64,000 nt of DNA from Stutzerimonas chloritidismutans AW-1 (GTDB lineage: Bacteria; Pseudomonadota; Gammaproteobacteria; Pseudomonadales; Pseudomonadaceae), in NCBI RefSeq assembly GCF_000495915.1, contig NZ_AOFQ01000056.1:1-64000 (forward strand). The letters are read 5' to 3'. The notes beneath the pieces are model-generated. The model saw only the letters and a list, made by a program, of their open reading frames with translations. It was not told the DNA's origin and did not search any database. Shown here piece by piece: positions 1-10,728 of the stretch. A program made the position numbers and the translations under genes. Position 1 is the stretch's first letter. Every line of letters begins with the position of its first letter.

Positions 1-258
1 CCCCCCCCCCGCCACAAGGTGGTACAGCAGTGCGGACAGCAACGCCCAGCTCACCAGCTTGGCCAGGGGACTGCTCAGATACGCACGAACATCCTCAAAG
101 CCTTCTGGCGAAGACAACGAGGTATCGAGCGCAAGCAGCAGCAAGGCGACACCGACGAACAGGATGACACCGGATACACGGTGGAGAATCGACGTGTAAG
201 CAGTGATGGGGAGTTTTATTGTCCTAAGATCTAGGTTTACAGGTCGTTGGCTTTTCAC
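1..258 (-). CDS. sdhC: Succinate dehydrogenase cytochrome b556 subunit, N-terminal part (cut by window edge)
   Basis: Membrane anchor of succinate dehydrogenase (complex II), which binds haem b and passes electrons to ubiquinone. The minus-strand translation contains SQRPVNLDLRTIKLPITAYT, followed by SILHRVSGVILF, the haem/quinone region of SdhC, and a first hydrophobic helix. The GTG at 258 is the only start I see in this frame; further upstream the frame meets TGA. A run of seven A directly upstream puts a GTG-AAA-AAA start one base out of frame, so the true N-terminus is uncertain. The last codons at the window edge read as poly-Gly from a run of ten C on the plus strand, where SdhC proteins normally continue with an Arg-His-Leu segment; this looks like an assembly end. 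The gene is divergent from gltA, as usual in pseudomonads. Confidence 0.85.
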   Translation of the reverse strand, partial: MKSQRPVNLDLRTIKLPITAYTSILHRVSGVILFVGVALLLLALDTSLSSPEGFEDVRAYLSSPLAKLVSWALLSALLYHLVAGGG

Positions 259-618
259 GGCTTTTTTTCACACTTGAGAGCCCCAGAGCGCAGGGCAAAG
301 TTGTTGGGAAGAGTACGCAGCAGTACCCGCTACCCACGAGTGACAACCTACAGAATACTGCCTGTAAGGCCCCTGCCGGTCGGTGTCCGAGTATAAACAG
401 TTAGGTCACTAATGACAATGTGGTGAAGTGCCACTAAAGGCTGATAGCAGCCCCTATATAAATGCCGTAAACAGTGCATCCAAGCTGTACGCATCCCCCT
501 GCAGAGCCCTCTACGGCATGGGTTCACGCAAATTGACTTTGCGATTTATCACTCTATAGTGATGCGGGCCCTGCGTGGGGGGCCATGATGATTCCAAGCA
601 CAAAACAGGAGGCCATAC
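259..618. other. Divergent sdhC-gltA intergenic region
   Basis: About 360 bases without a coding frame I can support, AT-richer than the flanking genes. It must hold the sdhC promoter (minus strand, not located with confidence) and the gltA promoter (533-560). No RNA gene was recognised. Confidence 0.7.
533..560 (+). promoter_or_regulatory. Sigma-70 type promoter of gltA
   Basis: A -35 box TTGACT (533-538) and a -10 box TATAGT (555-560) are separated by 16 bases. The expected start of transcription is about 567, giving a leader of about 50 bases before the gltA ATG. The -10 lies inside a small dyad, TCACT-CTAT-AGTGA (549-562), which might be an operator, though five-base arms can arise by chance. 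Confidence 0.6.
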
Positions 619-1890
619 ATGGCTGACAAGAAAGCGCAGTTGATCATCGAGGGCGCTGCCCCCGTCGAACTGCCCGTTTTAACCGGTACCGTAGGGCCTG
701 ATGTAATAGACGTACGAAGCCTGACCTCCACGGGTCACTTCACCTTCGATCCCGGCTTCATGTCGACCGCCTCTTGCGAGTCCAAGATCACCTACATCGA
801 CGGCGATAAGGGCATCCTGCTGCACCGCGGCTATCCCATCGAGCAGCTGGCAGAGAAATCCGACTACCTGGAAACCTGCTACCTGCTGCTGAACGGCGAA
901 CTGCCTACCGCCGAGCAGAAGGCACAGTTCGTCAGCACCGTGAAGAACCACACCATGGTTCACGAGCAGCTGAAGTCCTTCCTTAATGGCTTCCGTCGTG
1001 ACGCTCACCCCATGGCCATCATGTGCGGCGTAGTCGGCGCACTCTCGGCCTTCTACCACGACTCCCTAGACATCAACGACCCGCACCATCGCGAGATTTC
1101 CGCGGTGCGTCTGGTCGCGAAGATGCCAACCATTGCTGCAATGGTCTACAAGTACTCGATCGGTCAGCCGCTGATGTATCCGCGCAACGATCTGAGCTAC
1201 TCGGAAAACTTCCTGCACATGATGTTCAACACCCCGTGCGAGATCAAACCGATCAGCCCGGTGCTGGCCAAGGCAATGGATCGCATCTTCATCCTGCACG
1301 CCGACCATGAGCAGAACGCCTCGACTTCCACCGTACGCCTCGCCGGCTCCACCGGTGCCAACCCGTTCGCCTGTATCGCAGCCGGCATCGCCGCTCTGTG
1401 GGGACCGGCACACGGCGGCGCGAACGAAGCCGTACTCACCATGCTGGACGAGATCGGCGACGTATCGAACGTCGAGAAATTCCTGGCGAAGGCCAAGGAC
1501 AAGAACGATCCGTTCAAGCTGATGGGCTTCGGGCATCGCGTCTACAAGAACTTCGACCCGCGCGCAAAGGTCATGAAGCAGACCTGCGACGAGGTGCTGG
1601 GTGAGCTGGGTATCAACGATCCGCAGCTGGATCTGGCCATGAAGCTGGAAGAGATTGCTCTCAACGATCCTTACTTCGCCGAGCGCAACCTGTATCCGAA
1701 CGTGGACTTCTACTCGGGCATCATTCTCAAGGCTATCGGCATTCCGACCAGCATGTTCACCGTCATCTTTGCCTTGGCGCGTACTGTTGGCTGGATTTCC
1801 CACTGGAAGGAAATGATCGCCTCCGGCCAGAAGATCGGCCGCCCGCGTCAGCTGTATACCGGCCACACCAAGCGCGACCTGCCGCGTTAA
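619..1890 (+). CDS. gltA: Citrate synthase
   Basis: Condenses oxaloacetate and acetyl-CoA to citrate, the entry step of the TCA cycle, in the cytoplasm. At 423 aa it has the length of the hexameric, NADH-sensitive type II enzymes of Gram-negative bacteria. The catalytic triad is visible: His265 in [10 protein letters not shown], His306 in GFGHRVYK and Asp363 in NVDFYSG, each one residue beyond the E. coli numbering. The ATG at 619 follows a strong ribosome site, AGGAGG. The gene has its own promoter at 533-560 and a terminator at 1911-1936, so it is probably a single-gene unit divergent from sdhC. The codons look ordinary for this chromosome, and all key residues are present. Confidence 0.98.
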   Translation: MADKKAQLIIEGAAPVELPVLTGTVGPDVIDVRSLTSTGHFTFDPGFMSTASCESKITYIDGDKGILLHRGYPIEQLAEKSDYLETCYLLLNGELPTAEQKAQFVSTVKNHTMVHEQLKSFLNGFRRDAHPMAIMCGVVGALSAFYHDSLDINDPHHREISAVRLVAKMPTIAAMVYKYSIGQPLMYPRNDLSYSENFLHMMFNTPCEIKPISPVLAKAMDRIFILHADHEQNASTSTVRLAGSTGANPFACIAAGIAALWGPAHGGANEAVLTMLDEIGDVSNVEKFLAKAKDKNDPFKLMGFGHRVYKNFDPRAKVMKQTCDEVLGELGINDPQLDLAMKLEEIALNDPYFAERNLYPNVDFYSGIILKAIGIPTSMFTVIFALARTVGWISHWKEMIASGQKIGRPRQLYTGHTKRDLPR

Positions 1891-1910
1891 GCGACAACCA
1901 GCGCAAAATA

Positions 1911-1936
1911 AGGCTGCCCTTGGGCAGCCTTTTTTA
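1911..1936 (+). terminator. Rho-independent terminator of gltA
   Basis: AGGCTGCCC and GGGCAGCCT form a stem with a very short TT-containing loop, followed at once by a T run. It lies about 20 bases after the gltA stop. Confidence 0.9.
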
Positions 1937-2143
1937 TTCCCCTTGGGCCGACTGAATATTTATCCCTTCCATTCGATTCACTAGAGGTCGACACAGGTGG
2001 CCGATGGCCATCTAGCGCAATCGGCGATCTTCCGGCCTGACGTCATTGATCAGCTCTCAGCAGACATACCGGCGCAGCCAGCAACTCATAGCCCGACGAG
2101 CAGTTGAATACGCAATCTTGGACTTAACTACACGCAGACTTGC

Positions 2144-2395
2144 CTACGCAGTCGCTTGCTCCAGCCAACCCAACAATCGAATCGCATCCTCCCTAGTTTC
2201 ACCACAGCAAACAGGGTCCGCCGAAAAAGCCGAGCAGACAACCGGCCGCCGCGGATCGCCGAACAGCAAACAGAGAAAGTCAGCGCTTAATTGAATACAG
2301 CGCTCCCCAGCGCGCTTACCATGAGGCATGCCAGGTATCGAGGAGCTAATTGAGGGGGCGATACAGCAGGCACCGCAACCGGGGCGACAATCCAT
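2144..2395 (-). CDS. YkgJ-family cysteine-cluster protein
   Basis: Small protein of 83 aa that starts MDCRPGCGACC, the pattern of the YkgJ / UPF0153 zinc- or iron-chelating family. Six or more cysteines are spread along it: CRPGCGACC at the N-terminus, then single or paired Cys near RCIQ, FLCL, VVCS and PVCCG. These are likely metal ligands, but the substrate and role of the family are not known. The frame stays open upstream to 2518, yet the ATG at 2395 coincides with the conserved family start, so I use it. It is divergent from the DUF486 gene at 2524. Function cannot be assigned from sequence. Confidence 0.8.
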   Translation of the reverse strand: MDCRPGCGACCIAPSISSSIPGMPHGKRAGERCIQLSADFLCLLFGDPRRPVVCSAFSADPVCCGETREDAIRLLGWLEQATA

Positions 2396-2523
2396 AAAAC
2401 TGCCACTCAGTGAAAAACGGGCGCGATAATAATCCGGCTGAAGCTTACGCACCAGATGCACCATTGCAGGCGAAAACGCTTGGAAATACCCTAGCGCGTC
2501 ATCATTTCGAGCCCACACCCACC

Positions 2524-2865
2524 ATGCCTGTCTGGTTGCAAACCGCCGCCCTCCTCTGCTGCTCCAACCTATTCATGACCTTCGCCTGGTACGGCCACCT
2601 GAAGAGCCTGAACGGCAAACCCTGGCTCATCGCCGCATTGATCAGCTGGGGCATCGCATTCTTCGAATACATGCTGATGGTGCCAGCAAACCGCATCGGC
2701 TATACCGAGCTGTCGATCGGCCAACTGAAGATCATGCAGGAGGTAATCACCCTGATGGTGTTCGTTCCGTTCAGCGTGCTGTACATGCAGCAGCCATTGA
2801 AGCTCGATTATCTATGGGCAGGGCTTTGCATGGTCGGAGCGGTCTACTTCATTTTTCGCAGCTAG
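2524..2865 (+). CDS. DUF486 / DMT-superfamily small membrane protein
   Basis: Predicted inner-membrane protein of 113 aa with four hydrophobic helices: [37 protein letters not shown], a segment around [15 protein letters not shown], and [14 protein letters not shown]. The middle carries the family-typical PANRIGY and [11 protein letters not shown] segments. This matches the DUF486 proteins, a four-helix branch of the drug/metabolite transporter superfamily, whose substrate is unknown. The ATG at 2524 gives the usual family length; the frame is open for a further 38 codons upstream without family character. The ribosome site is weak. The gene lies just before ppnP on the same strand. Confidence 0.85.
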   Translation: MPVWLQTAALLCCSNLFMTFAWYGHLKSLNGKPWLIAALISWGIAFFEYMLMVPANRIGYTELSIGQLKIMQEVITLMVFVPFSVLYMQQPLKLDYLWAGLCMVGAVYFIFRS

Positions 2866-2942
2866 CACTTCTGCCAGGTGACGCCAGGCCTGGCGCTTGG
2901 GCATACTGGCGACCCTTTTCCCGACCCTGCAAAGGAATCCAA

Positions 2943-3224
2943 ATGTTCAAGGTCAATGAGTACTTCGATGGCACCGTCAAATCCATCGCCTTCGACATGA
3001 CTGAAGGCCCGGCCACGATCGGCGTCATGGCGCCAGGTGAATACGAATTCGGCACTGCGCAACTGGAAGTCATGCACGTAGTTGCTGGCAGCCTGGACGT
3101 GAAACTGCCGGGTAGCGACGCCTGGGAAACCTTTGCCAGCGGCAGCCAGTTCACCGTACCGGCGAACAGCAAATTTCAGCTGAAGGTCAAGGTAGACACC
3201 GCGTATCTGTGCGAGTACCGCTGA
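2943..3224 (+). CDS. ppnP: Pyrimidine/purine nucleoside phosphorylase (DUF1255)
   Basis: Small cupin-fold enzyme of 93 aa that phosphorolyses several nucleosides to the free base and ribose-1-phosphate (known for E. coli PpnP/YaiE). Recognised from [45 protein letters not shown] and the C-terminal [15 protein letters not shown]. The ATG at 2943 follows AAAGGA at good spacing; the open frame upstream overlaps the end of the DUF486 gene and is not supported. It is followed by a palindromic element at 3260-3285 that may end transcription. Confidence 0.93.
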   Translation: MFKVNEYFDGTVKSIAFDMTEGPATIGVMAPGEYEFGTAQLEVMHVVAGSLDVKLPGSDAWETFASGSQFTVPANSKFQLKVKVDTAYLCEYR

Positions 3225-3259
3225 GACGCAGCGAGCACTCCCTGAGACGGTGGGTTCGC

Positions 3260-3285
3260 GGTGGATGAGCGAAGCGTCATCCACC
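3260..3285. repeat. REP-like palindrome
   Basis: GGTGGATGA and TCATCCACC form nine-base arms around an eight-base centre. It lies between the convergent ppnP and fliT genes. Repetitive extragenic palindromes with a GGTGGATGA core are frequent in this group, but only one copy of this form was noticed in the window, so the REP assignment is inference. It may also act as a bidirectional transcription end. Confidence 0.5.
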
Positions 3286-3350
3286 CTACTCCACGCACCC
3301 TCGGTACCGCCCAGCTCTTCGCCGCGCGAAGAATCCAGCGTGACGGGCGT

Positions 3351-3644
3351 CTAGCCTAACGACCCGTAAGCGCGGCTGACCTGCTTGGCCTGATTCAGCC
3401 TGGTCAGCTCCGCGGCCAGCCGCTCACGCTCAGCGCGCCCCGCCCGCTGAAGCTCATCATACAGAGCCGCCACTGCGTCGATTTCCGCACGCAGCCCGGC
3501 ATCAGCTGCATCTTCGTCGCACAATGATGCCACCAGCGCGCTGCACTCATGATCCAGCGAGCTGACCGCATCCCACTCCCCTGCGCTCAGTGCGCCGCGG
3601 AGCTTTTGCGCCAACGCGGCGAAGGCTTGCTTCTTCAACGACAT
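3351..3644 (-). CDS. fliT: FliT-like flagellar export chaperone
   Basis: Small helical protein of 97 aa just downstream of fliS in the filament operon, which is the position of fliT. It is rich in Ala, Leu, Glu and Arg and is predicted to be nearly all alpha-helix, as expected for a FliT that binds the FliD cap protein. Conserved sequence is limited in this family, so the assignment rests mainly on size, composition and position. The ATG at 3644 (MSLKKQAF) has a GGGGAAAAG ribosome site; an in-frame start ten codons upstream lacks one. Only 46 bases separate it from the fliS stop. Confidence 0.7.
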   Translation of the reverse strand: MSLKKQAFAALAQKLRGALSAGEWDAVSSLDHECSALVASLCDEDAADAGLRAEIDAVAALYDELQRAGRAERERLAAELTRLNQAKQVSRAYGSLG

Positions 3645-3690
3645 CTTTTCCCCGAAAACGCGGTAAGCCAGCAAGCCAGCTTCAGGTGAA

Positions 3691-4077
3691 TCAGCCCCTA
3701 GGCGCGATCTGATCCCAAGCCAGCTTTATCTCACCCAGAAGCTTGCCCACCTCGTTCAGTTTGTCGACATCATTATGCCGGCTCGCTTCGAACAGGCGCA
3801 TCGTCATGTATTCATACAGACGATCAAGGTTGGCCGCCAGCTCGCCGCCAACATCCTGATCCAGCGCATCACGCAGCCCACCGATGATATTGATGGCCTT
3901 GCCGATCAGCACACCCTTCTCAGCGAAAGCCTCACGCTCCATCGCACCTTTGGCCTGAGCGATACGATCCAAACCACCTTGCATCAGCATCTGAATCAGG
4001 CGATGCGGGTCGGCCTCGGTAACCTGGGCTTTTACGCCAACCTGCTGGTATTGCCGCATTGCTGCCATAGCATTCAT
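3691..4077 (-). CDS. fliS: Flagellar secretion chaperone FliS
   Basis: Binds the C-terminal part of flagellin in the cytoplasm and prevents early polymerisation before export. The 128-aa protein shows the family start MRQYQQVGVKAQVTEADPHR followed by LIQMLMQGGLDRIAQAKGAM, then the helices GKAINIIGGLRDALD and LYEYMTMRLFEASRHND. Its order after fliD and before fliT is standard. The start at 4077 begins MNAMAAM; a later Met would also be possible. Confidence 0.95.
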   Translation of the reverse strand: MNAMAAMRQYQQVGVKAQVTEADPHRLIQMLMQGGLDRIAQAKGAMEREAFAEKGVLIGKAINIIGGLRDALDQDVGGELAANLDRLYEYMTMRLFEASRHNDVDKLNEVGKLLGEIKLAWDQIAPRG

Positions 4078-4154
4078 TTGGATGAGCCCCTTGCCACATC
4101 GATCTCACATACCTGTTTATCGGTCATCTGGCGCAGGACTTGAGTTTGTTTTGC

Positions 4155-4180
4155 AAACAAAAAACCGCCTACCGGCGGTT
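4155..4180 (-). terminator. Rho-independent terminator after fliD
   Basis: Read on the minus strand, AACCGCC-GGTA-GGCGGTT is followed directly by a T run. It lies between fliD and fliS, so it probably ends or attenuates transcripts that run through fliD; fliS and fliT would then depend on read-through. Confidence 0.75.
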
Positions 4181-4199
4181 CTTGTATAAGCAGTCTGGC

Positions 4200-5648
4200 C
4201 TACTTTTTCGAATTGCTTCCTGCCCAAGGCAGGTTCTCCAGCGACGCGAGAAGGCTCGAAGACGTATTAGACAACTGCCCCACCAACAGATCCATTGCAT
4301 TGAACTGCTTGTACAGTCGCTCCTGAAGCGAGGTGATACGGCGGGTGAGCGCCTCTTTCTGATCATCTATCTTGGTGATCGTCTCGGTCATTGCCTTGTT
4401 GCGCTGCTCGAGTATTCCACCGGTCTCGGTGTATGGCTTCAGCTTCGCATCAAGCCTGGAAGCCAACCCCTTGTCACCTGTGAACAGGCCCGACAATTCG
4501 CCGAAGCTACTGGCCATCGCCTTGTCCAGCTTGGCGCTGTCAATGGCGAGCGTGCCATCCTTCTGTGTGGTGATACCAATATCGGTCAGCGCACGCAGTG
4601 CACCATCACCCTGCACGTTAACCAGCTCGTTGCGAATCGTGTTGAGCAAGGTGCGTGCTGTGGCATCGCCCACCAATGCGCCTGTTACGGGCGCCTTACC
4701 CTCACCCACCGATGTAACCTTGGTCTGCGCATTGATCACACCGATCAGCTTGTTGTAGCTATCGACAAAGGACTGGATCTGCTTTTTGACTCCTGCCTTG
4801 TCTTCCGCCACCGCGATGGTCAGCGGTTCGTTTGCAACGGTTTTGGCCTTAAGGTCGAGCGTGACGCCCTCAATGGCACCATCGACTTTGTTGGTCTCGC
4901 TGATTACCTTCAAACCGTCGACATACAATTCAGCACTCTGTGCCGAGGTCAACACGCGAGCATCTTTGCCGGTGCCTGAGGTGCCGTCGAAGTTCAATGC
5001 GGAAAGACCGGTGAGCCCAGGTTCGTCTGCCCCGGTTGCAGTGACGGTAATATCGCGCCCTGCGCCCGTCTTGCTGCTACTCAGCACCAGTCGAGAACCA
5101 TACTCGTCCGTGACAATGGTGGCGCTAACACCCATGTCTTTCCCGGCCGTGTTGATTGCATCACGCACACCGGCGAGCGTGTTGGTGTTTTCGTCAATCG
5201 TGACAGAAAAGGATTCCTTGGTGTTCGGCGCGGGCGGGATGCCTGGCACGCCAAGCGAGACCTCGAACGTTCCACTGGTAAAACGCGCCGGGGCTTCGGC
5301 CGTATTGGGAATCGCTGCCAATGCAACCTTGCTGCTGCTCGCCAGTGATTTGACTTCCAGTTGATAGCTGCCAGCTCCCGCGGCGGTTGACGCCGTAACG
5401 CCGACGAGGTCCGACTTGCTGGAAGTAGCCGAGCGCGCTTGGAACAGCTCTGGCTTGTTCAACGCACCCAGTGCAGTTTGGAAATCACTGATTGCACCCT
5501 TTAGCGCACCAACCGCCGTGATCTGCGTAGTGGTCTTCTTTTCGAGGGTTGCAAGCTGGGTTTCCTTCGGAGCACGTTCAGCGGCAACCATACTCGCAAC
5601 GATGCTATCGATGTCGATGCCGGAACCGATGCCTGATACGCTTGCCAT
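4200..5648 (-). CDS. fliD: Flagellar filament capping protein FliD (HAP2)
   Basis: Forms the cap at the tip of the filament and promotes flagellin assembly outside the cell. The 482-aa protein has the N-terminal D0/D1 signature VSGIGSGIDIDSIVASMVAAE, a variable middle (about 90-330) and the C-terminal helices with FVDSYNKLIGVINAQT, LRALTDIGITTQKDGTL and the coiled-coil LTRRITSLQERLYKQFNAMD. Length is typical for pseudomonads. The ATG at 5648 has a GAGG ribosome site nearby. A sigma-54-like element lies at 5698-5713, and a terminator follows the gene. Confidence 0.96.
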   Translation of the reverse strand: MASVSGIGSGIDIDSIVASMVAAERAPKETQLATLEKKTTTQITAVGALKGAISDFQTALGALNKPELFQARSATSSKSDLVGVTASTAAGAGSYQLEVKSLASSSKVALAAIPNTAEAPARFTSGTFEVSLGVPGIPPAPNTKESFSVTIDENTNTLAGVRDAINTAGKDMGVSATIVTDEYGSRLVLSSSKTGAGRDITVTATGADEPGLTGLSALNFDGTSGTGKDARVLTSAQSAELYVDGLKVISETNKVDGAIEGVTLDLKAKTVANEPLTIAVAEDKAGVKKQIQSFVDSYNKLIGVINAQTKVTSVGEGKAPVTGALVGDATARTLLNTIRNELVNVQGDGALRALTDIGITTQKDGTLAIDSAKLDKAMASSFGELSGLFTGDKGLASRLDAKLKPYTETGGILEQRNKAMTETITKIDDQKEALTRRITSLQERLYKQFNAMDLLVGQLSNTSSSLLASLENLPWAGSNSKK

Positions 5649-5697
5649 AGCTTCACCTCGTCAAATAAACCACACGACCGTATTGGATCGAAAACCA

Positions 5698-5713
5698 AAC
5701 AAGAAACGTGCCG
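5698..5713 (-). promoter_or_regulatory. Possible sigma-54 promoter of fliD
   Basis: On the minus strand GGCAC (5712-5708) is followed after five bases by TTGTT, close to the sigma-54 pattern GGCAC-N5-TTGCW. The -12 GC is replaced by GT, which weakens the case. The spacing to the fliD ATG fits a leader of about 40 bases. FleQ/sigma-54 control of fliD operons is known in P. aeruginosa. Confidence 0.4.
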
Positions 5714-6064
5714 CTAGGCCTTAGCCTCGAATAACAGGCTGCGCATTTCATCCAGTCGCTCGGCCAGGCGCAGGATATCCTCGGACGGAATCTGCCGCAC
5801 CACCTTGCCCGAGTCGCCATCCAGCACCTGCACCACAACCTGACCGGTGGAATCATCCACGCTGAAGTTCAAATCGCGCTGCAAGGTCTGCACCTGCGTG
5901 CGAATGCGCTCTACTGCTTCGTTTACATCTACTTTCTGTGGAGCCTTGCCAGAGCCACCTTCGCCCTGCAACGAAGAAAGCCCAGCTTCCTGACGAAAGC
6001 TGGGCATCGCGTTGCTCGACGAGGATGACGCAAGCGTGGCACTCGCTGCTCTTGCGACGTCCAT
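5714..6064 (-). CDS. flaG: FlaG-family flagellar protein
   Basis: Protein of 116 aa with a low-complexity Ser/Ala N-terminus and the FlaG domain at about 45-116: a helix (NEAVERIRTQVQTLQRD), then LNFSVDDSTGQVVVQVLD and VVRQIPSEDILRLAERLDEM. FlaG proteins influence filament length, but the mechanism is unclear. It lies between fliC and fliD, its usual place (called fleL in P. aeruginosa). Transcripts from the fliC promoter must pass the strong hairpin at 6084-6110 to reach it. Confidence 0.92.
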   Translation of the reverse strand: MDVARAASATLASSSSSNAMPSFRQEAGLSSLQGEGGSGKAPQKVDVNEAVERIRTQVQTLQRDLNFSVDDSTGQVVVQVLDGDSGKVVRQIPSEDILRLAERLDEMRSLLFEAKA

Positions 6065-6083
6065 GATTCACCTCTCAATGAAT

Positions 6084-6110
6084 CGATGGGGTGGAATGAC
6101 CACCCCATCG
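6084..6110 (-). terminator. Strong hairpin between fliC and flaG
   Basis: CGATGGGGTGG and CCACCCCATCG form a perfect 11-bp stem around AATGA, about 10 bases after the fliC stop. No T run follows, so it may stabilise the abundant fliC mRNA or partly stop transcription rather than act as a classical terminator. Confidence 0.7.
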
Positions 6111-6121
6111 GTGAGCCTCGC

Positions 6122-7654
6122 TTACTGCAGCAGGCTGAGAACGGCCTGCGGCAGCTGCTTCGCCTGGGCCAGGATCGCGGTGCCGGCTTGCTGCAGAATC
6201 TGGTTCTTGCTCAGATTCGCAGTTTCAGCGGCGAAGTCGGTGTCCTGGATACGACCGCGGGCTGCAGAGACGTTCTCGGAAATGCTCTGCAGGTTGGCGA
6301 TAGTGTTGTCAAAACGGTTCTGCACAGCACCCAGCGAGGCGCGATTCTTATCGATACCTGCGATGGCTGCATCGATTACCGAAATGGCATTCTGAGCACC
6401 AAGTGCGGAGCTGATATCCACATCAGAGACTTTGTCCAGGGTTGAAACATACGCAGTATCCTCAGCAGTGACGAGAGTTTCCGATTCAGCACCGTCACCC
6501 GAAACTTGGAACGCGCCAGTAGAACTCAACTGTACATTACCCTGAATCCTTGCAGAGTCCGTATTACTAGGAGTCGCGCCAGTTGCCGACGTAACGGTGA
6601 CGCCTGTTCCATAGGTTTTTCCGTCATAACTAATCGACTTCAGATCGATAGCTTTATCAGAGCCGCTATTAGCATAGCTCTTGATGGCAATATCATCACC
6701 AGCCTCGCTAGTAAGCTCTATTTTCGCATTGTTTGCAGTAAGAGTAGCTGTAATACCAGTCTTTGAGCTTTGGGCGTTAATAGAATTAGCCAGTGCCGAG
6801 AGATCATTGGCATCCGTGATAATAGCACTAACAGTCGCATCATTGCCGGCCCCTGTGTTGCCGGTCAGCGTGAACGAAATACTACCCACCCCAACACCCG
6901 ACATCTCAACCGACGTCCGTGCATCAGCACTTACTCCGGTTTCTTCAGAAAGCAGATTAACTGCGTCCGCAACATTTTTTGCTGAGCCCAGACCAATGTT
7001 AGCCGTTTCTTTTGAAACGCCATTTGACCCCATAACCGTAAGTTTCGCGGCCGCACCGCCAACTGCAGAGGCCGGCACAGTGCCAGCGGCCGTAGACTGC
7101 ACCACCTTACCAAGCCCGCTTCCGGCGAGATTAAACTTATCTGCACCAATATTTTTTGCGCCGGATGCATTTACTGTAACACCAATAGTTTCATTAGCAT
7201 TTGCGCCGACTTGAAACTTCTTGGTACCAAAGGCACCATCTAGCAGCTTCTGCCCACCGAAGGTGGTCGTTTCTGCAATTCGATTAAGCTCATCCTTAAG
7301 CTGTTTGACCTCATCGTTCAGCGCTTGGCGCTCAGTAGTCGAATTACTACCATTTGCTGACTGCAGAGCCAGGTCGCGCATACGCTGAAGAATATTTGTA
7401 GATTGCTGCAACGCGCCTTCGGCTGTCTGGGCGAGCGAGATGCCATCGTTGGCGTTACGAACAGCAACACCCAGGCCATTAATCTGGCTAGTCAGACGAT
7501 TTGAAATCTGCAGGCCCGCGGCGTCATCCTTGGCGCTGTTAATACGGCTACCGGTGGACAGGCGCTGCATGGAAGTCTGCAACGCATTGGAAGAGGACTG
7601 CAGGTTACGCTGAGTATTCAGCGAAGCAATATTGGTATTGACGGTAAGAGCCAT
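6122..7654 (-). CDS. fliC: Flagellin
   Basis: Main filament protein, exported by the flagellar type III system. The 510-aa protein has conserved ends: [39 protein letters not shown] and, at the C-terminus, [20 protein letters not shown]. The middle (about 175-400) is variable, Ser/Thr/Ala-rich and surface exposed in flagellins. The ATG at 7654 follows a GGAGG ribosome site; an in-frame start five codons upstream is not needed. The middle is visibly AT-richer than the ends (for example 24 G+C of 60 at 6721-6780), which suggests a domain acquired by recombination. It is driven by the sigma-28 promoter at 7754-7780. Confidence 0.97.
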   Translation of the reverse strand: MALTVNTNIASLNTQRNLQSSSNALQTSMQRLSTGSRINSAKDDAAGLQISNRLTSQINGLGVAVRNANDGISLAQTAEGALQQSTNILQRMRDLALQSANGSNSTTERQALNDEVKQLKDELNRIAETTTFGGQKLLDGAFGTKKFQVGANANETIGVTVNASGAKNIGADKFNLAGSGLGKVVQSTAAGTVPASAVGGAAAKLTVMGSNGVSKETANIGLGSAKNVADAVNLLSEETGVSADARTSVEMSGVGVGSISFTLTGNTGAGNDATVSAIITDANDLSALANSINAQSSKTGITATLTANNAKIELTSEAGDDIAIKSYANSGSDKAIDLKSISYDGKTYGTGVTVTSATGATPSNTDSARIQGNVQLSSTGAFQVSGDGAESETLVTAEDTAYVSTLDKVSDVDISSALGAQNAISVIDAAIAGIDKNRASLGAVQNRFDNTIANLQSISENVSAARGRIQDTDFAAETANLSKNQILQQAGTAILAQAKQLPQAVLSLLQ

Positions 7655-7753
7655 GGTGTTTGCCTCCAAGGGCGCTAGTTACTTTGGTTGCCTGAGCTTG
7701 CGACTCCGGGCCGGCTTGTGCCCAGGCACCCATCGAGTTCGCATTCGTTCCTT

Positions 7754-7780
7754 TTATCGGCGCCGTTTGGGTTGGCTTTA
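7754..7780 (-). promoter_or_regulatory. Sigma-28 (FliA) promoter of fliC
   Basis: On the minus strand TAAA (7780-7777), exactly 15 bases, then GCCGATAA (7761-7754): an exact match to the FliA pattern TAAA-N15-GCCGATAA. It lies about 100 bases before the fliC ATG. Confidence 0.95.
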
Positions 7781-7961
7781 GGGCAAATTCGAACTTTTTC
7801 GTGAGCCCGGTACCGCTCCAACGCTACGCCAGCGCATCCATACTGCGGACTTGCTTGACTAGCTTTTCGGGTGAGGCGGGGAAAACTTTAGGGGGGGATA
7901 GCTGAAGCCGTTTCCCTGACCTGGGGTCAAAGGGGCTCGCTCACTGCTGGTGAGCTTTGCT

Positions 7962-7990
7962 GGCGCGTCCCGGCCAAGGCCGCTCCCACA
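7962..7990. repeat. REP-type extragenic palindrome
   Basis: Read on the minus strand: GTGGGAGCGGCCTTGGCC, with the perfect core CGGCCAAGGCCG (7971-7982). GGGAGCGGCCTTGGCCGCG is a very common Pseudomonas REP sequence (family knowledge). It lies downstream of ligA. Confidence 0.75.
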
Positions 7991-8058
7991 GATTCGGTGA
8001 AACATTTGGGGAGCGGGTATGACAGCGAAGCTCACTGGGATGAGGCGTTGCTGACGTG

Positions 8059-10728
<2,670 letters not shown>

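Larger units (their letters stand above)
7655..8058. other. fliC upstream region
   Basis: About 400 bases between fliC and ligA, both on the minus strand. It holds the fliC leader and sigma-28 promoter, a small dyad GCTCAC-TGCTG-GTGAGC around 7939-7955, and a REP-type element at 7962-7990 just beyond the ligA stop. I see no gene in it. Confidence 0.7.
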
